Source: Cryptomeria japonica
Taxonomy: Eukaryota; Streptophyta; Pinopsida; Cupressales; Cupressaceae
Assembly (NCBI RefSeq): GCF_030272615.1
Contig: NC_081408.1
Span: 404,619,389 to 404,681,388 of the forward strand
Direction of reading: 5' to 3'
DNA: 62,000 bases
Shown in pieces: positions 57,474 to 62,000 of this stretch. Position 1 is the first letter of the stretch, and every line of letters starts with the position of its first letter. The notes beneath the pieces are model-generated. The model did not search any database. It saw only the letters and a program-made list of their open reading frames with translations, and was not told the origin of the DNA. The position numbers were made by a program, and so were the translations under genes.

Positions 57474-59254
57474 CCAAATTTATATATTATTAATTTTTTA
57501 TTTATTTATTTTTTGTATTTTATTTTTATTTTTTATTTTTTATTTTTTAAAAAACATGTAAATAATTTCCAAATTCATTAAAACCCCTTTGACAGAATTT
57601 ACATAGAAATAAAATTCCCAACCCAATAAAATTCATTCACAGACTTTTATTCCAATTACTTTCTCTTTAAATCAGATAAACCAATAAAGTTAATTCACAA
57701 TTAAATTTATTTCTAAAGAATTCAACTAATTTCATAGAGATTTATTTAAAGGACTATTAGAACAAATCAAACAAGAGAGAATAATTTTTCCATAATAATT
57801 TTCCTAATTTTCTCAAAATTAAACTACTCCCATTAACTAGAAAATTAACATCAGGCAAGAATTTTAAATCAAAACCTGAATTAACCAGAAGAGGGTTTTG
57901 GATCTGACAAATAATTTACACACACACCATTCAGAGAAAAATAGAATTATTTTCTTAAAAACCAACAAATCAAAGAAGCCACCCAACCTGGTATAGCTTT
58001 CCTAGAAGAAATCTGTAGAAGAGCCCTAATCTTTTCAATAAGCTTCCAATAAATTTCTTCACCTAAATTCCTGACCTATTTCCTGTGTATCTAAAATAAA
58101 GACCTATTCCCTATTTAAACTAAAATTCTAGGTTCAATAGCTTTTTCTCAAAAAACCTAAATTTAGAATAAAAGTAATTTTATTTTATTTTCTAATTTTA
58201 TAACAAAATATAAGCTAACATGCAATAATTAAAAATCATTATTCTTTCTTTTCTTTTCTCATGCAAATTAATTAATTTTCAAAATAAAGAATTAAAACAA
58301 TACTTTAATTCCAATTAATTCTTTTATTCATTTTTTTTAATTTATTCTTTTATTTGTTTATTTAAAATTCTAGAAACAATAACTATAATTAATCTAATTT
58401 ATTTTTCCACTCAAATTTAAATAAAAATATATTTCTAATATCATGCAGCTTGCAACTTAATTTAATTAATTAATTAATTAAGTTTATGGAATTATATCAT
58501 AGTTGAATTGTTTATGCATTGAGATTATAAATTTAGTTAATTAAAAGAAATGCTTTTCTCCCTCATTTAATTTTTAATTAACAAAGCTAATAGTTGCATT
58601 TCACAATATTAATGAGGGTAAAATATTTTTAATTAAATTAAATTCTCAAAATCAATCTTACACACTATATAAAATAAATATGAATAAAACTCACTTTTCT
58701 AATCAAAATTGATTTTCTTAAATAATTAAAATTAATCTTTCTATTCCAAAAAGCAAAAGAGATTAAATTATTTCTATTTCGAATAAATTTAAATCTTTCC
58801 TTTTTAAAATGCATAAACTGAATAAATTCGTTATTTAAAATTAACCATTAAATTAAACTCATTACAAACATAAATAGGGCGATCTTTTTAATTAATGATT
58901 AATCACATAAAAGAAACCTATTTATTTTAATTCCTCAATTACTAATGCGTAAATGAACACATTAAATCAAAATAAATGCTTAGGGTTAAATACTCTATTT
59001 ACCACACGCCAAGCACGCAAACCAAGTAAGCCAACCAATTACCCGACCCACAAATCCAAATGAAAAGAAAGCTGATGGAACACAAGCGATGCTCATTTGA
59101 GTATGACTAGGGTAAACTGAAGGTTTTACGACCACCTAACCCAAATTCTAAGGACGAAAGAGGTATACTCAACCCTGTGAATCCAGGTGAAGACGAACCT
59201 TACACCTAGGCGGTACTGTACCTGCAATCTCCTACAACCAAGAGTCAGACAAGC
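57474..59254. other. Very AT-rich, non-coding part of the 10-kb unit
   Basis: Poly-(T/A) runs (57,480-57,550) and mixed AT-rich text with no open frame of note. I see nothing beyond low-complexity sequence and the LTR-like end. Confidence 0.5.
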
Positions 59255-59258
59255 ATAC

Positions 59259-59297
<39 letters not shown>
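59255..59297. repeat. (ACAT)n(AT)n microsatellite
   Basis: Four to five CATA units followed by about 13 AT dinucleotides. Confidence 0.95.
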
Positions 59298-59299
<2 letters not shown>

Positions 59300-60413
59300 A
59301 TGAAGATGTTAGCTTGAGATTAAATACAAGAATTAGGAGGATAGTTTAAACTTACATAAGAATCAATGCGAAAGCACATTAACAAATACGCACAATAATC
59401 ATAATATCTGACTAAACATTACCTCATGGTAATTCAACCATTCAAGATTGCGACATAAAAAGTCAACCAAGGTCAAACTGGTTTTACAAAGCTGACTAGG
59501 GTAGGGGTACTACAGTCGGTTCTGCTCTCTATTGATTCTCCAACCTCTCTGTCACTCTGTTGTTGTCCACCACCGGTCTTGATAACTTAGTCAGATGTCT
59601 TCTATCCAATTGTTGTTGATTCTCAGTTAACCTTCTCTACAATATTTTGTGACTCTTCTATGTTGGTTCAGTCACCACTGGTTTACTCCTCTCTCAAACT
59701 CAATGGTAGGCTACCGGTTGCCTCACTCTTTCCAGTTGAACTCTTCAACCTGATTCTCTCTCACACTCAATCTCTTCTCTAATTTTCTTTCAGCACTTGA
59801 CCAATTTCATCTCTTCTACGACAGCCCAAACAACATCATTGGCTCGCACTCTTATAGCCATATTTTTCTGCCTAAACATGAGTTTGAACATTGGCACGCT
59901 AGGGTTTCTACCATGCACTGAATCTGCATCTAATTTGATCTCTAATCATCATGACATATCCTATCCCTTTTGATATCATATCCTTGATTAATGCTCAACA
60001 CTTAATCAATGAGCATCGCCCATCTATTTACCTTGTGAACGATGCCTTCTCTTTTTTGTCCCCTATAGCATGATTATCAGCCTTTTTTCTGGTCGATGAT
60101 GTGTGTGATGCAGTTTCCTTCATCCTCTTTGATTTGCAAGATCAGTCTATACTCAATCTCTGTTGTTTCCTTGATCTTGAGTCATAATCCTTTGCCTTCA
60201 TTCCTCGAGCTTCGCAGTAATCATAAATGTTGGACCAGTTGCCAACAACATCACTTACAAATCACACCAACCTATGCATGCATGCCACTTAACCTCCATG
60301 TGTCCCCTTTGTCGGTATCCACCTTTGCTAGGTCGGTTATGTCAGTCCAGACAAGATCACCGACCAACCACACAATCGAGTTCATCTACCGGTTCACAGA
60401 CCCTGTCGTTTAT

Positions 60414-61667
60414 TGTTGGCATTATCATCTTCTAAGTCTCCACAATCCATCGGTAAAGGAGTAAAGGGTAACTAGTGAAGAACAAAAGTCCTTATTCCTA
60501 TTGGCAGTGAGTAGACCAGTATACAGGGGTTAATCGGCTAAGCAGTGAGTAGACCAGTATACAAAGGTTAACCAGCTAAGCAGTGAGTAGACTAGTATAC
60601 AAGGGTTAACCTACTAAGGAGTGAGTAGACCGGTATACAAGGGTTAATCGGCTAAGCAGTGAGTAGACCGATATACAGGAGGTAACCGGCTAAGCAGTGA
60701 GTAGACCGGTATACAGGAGGTAACCGGTTAGGCAGAATTTGACTGGTACATAGGCGACAACCGGCAATATAGGAGTCTTAACCGACAGACTTAGAAACAT
60801 CCAGATAACATCTAGTTGAACCGGCAGTATTCCCTTTTCAACCAGAGAGCTTATCGGCATGAACGGTTGTCTTGACCGATATTCCTGGAATGATTTTTGG
60901 ATAGTAATTTGAGGCACAATAACAAAATTTTGAATCTGATTTTTGGAGGGAAAGTTGGTGCCAAAACTAAAGGCTAATATATTCACATCATTCATTCTGA
61001 TTGTGTTGATGTTAATGTGAAAAAGATCTATGTGAATGTAAACAAGGGGAGTAGAATAGAGTGTAGCGAATAGAGGTATGAATCGGTGAAACCAACAACG
61101 ATCAGAAGAACAGAGCATGCAAAGTGGATCTATGAGACAAAGGTAGTGTCATCGGACAAATCAATCATCTTTGTTGCCTTCTAACAATTACAGCATTGTA
61201 AATCCCTTAATAGAGTGAACCTTAACCAATTCTTTATGTAAAATCTCTTAACCGAGTCACTTCAGATATGAAGTTGTAAAATCCTCTAGCAAGGTGAACT
61301 TTAACAAGTTCTAAGGTATTCTTAACCAGATACCAATCACTTCTAATAGGGTGATGTTCTCAGAAAGAACTGGTTACCAGCTCTTAACAGAGCACTCTTT
61401 TTCACTGCAGTAAAAGAGATTGTGGGTTATCCCCACTGTAGTTTTATCCCTCTAACCGAGGGTTTCTGCGTATAATTTCTAGTGTTATGTGATGTTCTTT
61501 TGTGCATGCAAATCTCTTTCCTTTGTTGTTCTCTGCTTTCATGATTTATGCAATGTTTAAGTTAATTTGGAAGGATAGTTGCAGACCGGTCAGGTTGAAT
61601 GTTTGAATTGTGTATAAACTATTTTGACTGATTCACCCCCCCTCTCAATCACCGGTTAATGCTAACA
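60414..61667 (+). repeat. 5' LTR of a copia-type element running off the window
   Basis: Starts TGTTGGCATTATC and ends ...ATGCTAACA (1,254 bp), followed at once by a primer site. It contains six 38-bp repeats near its start, the U5-type box (61,438-61,475: TTTTATCCC...GAGGGTTTCTGCGTA) and the C-rich box ATTCACCCCCCCTCTCAATC (61,631-61,650). The left flank is TTTAT; its partner is outside the window. Confidence 0.88.
60504..60731 (+). repeat. 38-bp minisatellite, six units
   Basis: Units begin GCAGTGAGTAGACC at 60504, 60542, 60580, 60618, 60656 and 60694, each exactly 38 bp apart. They carry GTATACARRGGTTAAYCGGCTAA with a few changes. A partial seventh unit starts at 60,732. The array is in the U3 part of the LTR, where enhancers lie. 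Confidence 0.96.
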
Positions 61668-61668
61668 A

Positions 61669-61681
61669 TTGGTATCAAAGC
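61669..61681 (+). promoter_or_regulatory. Primer-binding site
   Basis: TTGGTATCAAAGC one base after the LTR end; iMet-tRNA type with the CAAAGC variant, identical to the TRIM core at 2373-2384. Confidence 0.9.
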
Positions 61682-61721
61682 CTAGGTCCTCTAAAGAAAA
61701 TCTTGACAGCTTGAGGAAAAA

Positions 61722-62000
61722 GATCATGGAGGAATACCGGTATCAGAACCAGATTGATGAAGCTAATGAAAATATTGCTCAACTGAAAGAGAGACTGAAA
61801 AAATCACTAGCTAAAAGAAAGGAACTAGCTCTACAACTAAATGAGAGTCAAGATATCATAGATCAACTCTCTGAACAGAGTGGATCTGAATAAGCAGTCT
61901 CATAATTCATGGAAAAGAACAAGAAGTTGATTGAAGAAATCACATATCTAAAAAGAGAGCATGAAAGTCGGGCCCTGAGAATGACTCAAATACTAGAAGC
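61722..62000 (+). CDS. Coiled-coil reading frame at the start of the copia internal region (partial)
   Basis: The frame is open from the primer site to TAA 61,891. The first ATG is near 61,726 (MEEYRYQNQIDEANENIAQL...). It is strongly heptad-patterned and rich in Lys, Glu, Gln and Leu (LKERLKKSLAKRKELALQL, QDIIDQLSEQ). After the stop the same kind of text continues (MEKNKKLIEEITYLKREHES) to the window end, so this copy is probably interrupted once. Copia Gag normally starts with a globular GTNFxxW-type region, which is absent here. It may be a coiled-coil Gag-like or accessory ORF, or a non-autonomous element. Function unknown. Confidence 0.5.

Larger units (their letters stand above)
49483..59514 (-). 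mobile_element. 10.0-kb TSD-flanked unit with gypsy-LTR-like ends (solo LTR carrying an ORF, or nested)
   Basis: Flanked by the perfect 5-bp duplication GTCGG (49,478-49,482 and 59,515-59,519). The + ends are TGTAATGCCCCTCTAGG and ...GTAGGGGTACTACA, the same design as the gypsy LTR at 11,617 (TGTAATGCC...CACTACA). I find no internal second copy of either end, no primer site or polypurine tract, and no RT or integrase. The simplest reading is a solo LTR of the gypsy type that either contains, or was invaded by, the 1,213-codon ORF region. The low-coordinate part resembles the LTR U5 side in layout (AAATTACATAGTGGAAGACATC here, TACGCAAGCAGAGAAATTC there). Confidence 0.72.
48938..60247 (-). repeat. 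Copia-type LTR split by the 10-kb unit
   Basis: On - it starts TGTTGGCAACTGGTCC at 60,247 and ends ...CATCTAGTGTTCA near 48,938. Without the insert (49,483-59,514) and one target copy it is about 1.27 kb. It has the C-rich box (48,956-48,973) and the GGGTTTTCC-type box (49,101-49,130). After its 3' end the - strand reads AAACTTGTATCTGTACC, a poor match to a primer site, so an internal region may once have lain to the left. No target duplication is visible (AGTTT versus ACATC). Confidence 0.75.

Overview
This window looks like intergenic DNA from a large plant genome, probably a gymnosperm or conifer (inference; the species cannot be told from the sequence). The DNA is AT-rich and I see no host gene, rRNA gene, tRNA gene or CRISPR array. 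Almost everything recognisable is a transposable element: Ty1-copia and Ty3-gypsy LTR retrotransposons with initiator-Met-tRNA-type primer sites, LINEs, and one very small LTR element. Nearly all coding parts carry stops or frameshifts.

Layout. 1-7,960: a reverse-oriented solo copia LTR (739-1903, TSD ATTAT) and a 372-bp TRIM/SMART-like element (2174-2545) made only of two 159-bp LTRs and a 54-bp core with primer site and polypurine tract. The rest is non-coding and carries a degenerate repeat array (about 4,900-6,000). 7,961-45,156: a nest at least four levels deep. An old LTR-like sequence is split by a copia element (9,114-44,014, + strand). That is split by a gypsy chromovirus with LTRs of about 4.4-4.5 kb (11,617-40,027, - strand, TSD CAAGG). 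The gypsy 3' LTR (low-coordinate) holds a 7.7-kb LINE (11,716-19,444) and a truncated LINE relative (22,773-23,235). The gypsy 5' LTR (high-coordinate) holds a 5.9-kb insertion (30,646-36,582, TSD GAAGG), which contains another copia LTR, and a different truncated LINE (38,487-38,960). 45,157-48,937: non-coding remnants with one more likely LTR end. 48,938-60,247: a copia LTR split by a 10.0-kb unit (49,483-59,514, TSD GTCGG) with gypsy-LTR-like ends, containing a 1,213-codon open frame of unknown function broken only by four TAG codons. 60,414-62,000: a copia-type LTR with six 38-bp repeats, a primer site, and the start of an unusual coiled-coil reading frame that runs off the window.

Most notable. 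(1) The LINE has three ORFs linked by overlaps: ORF1 stop and ORF2 start share ATGA, and the ORF3 ATG lies 11 nt inside the end of ORF2. The C-terminus of ORF3 is also seen in the diverged LINE fragment 3.5 kb away, so ORF3 appears to be a real component. (2) The 1,213-codon ORF has a similar broad layout (globular N-terminus, basic/NLS-like linker, helical C-terminus) and no enzyme motif. (3) In LINE ORF2 all ten in-frame stops outside the frameshift are TAG in contexts explained by CAG or CTGG losing a CHG cytosine, which fits methylation-driven decay.
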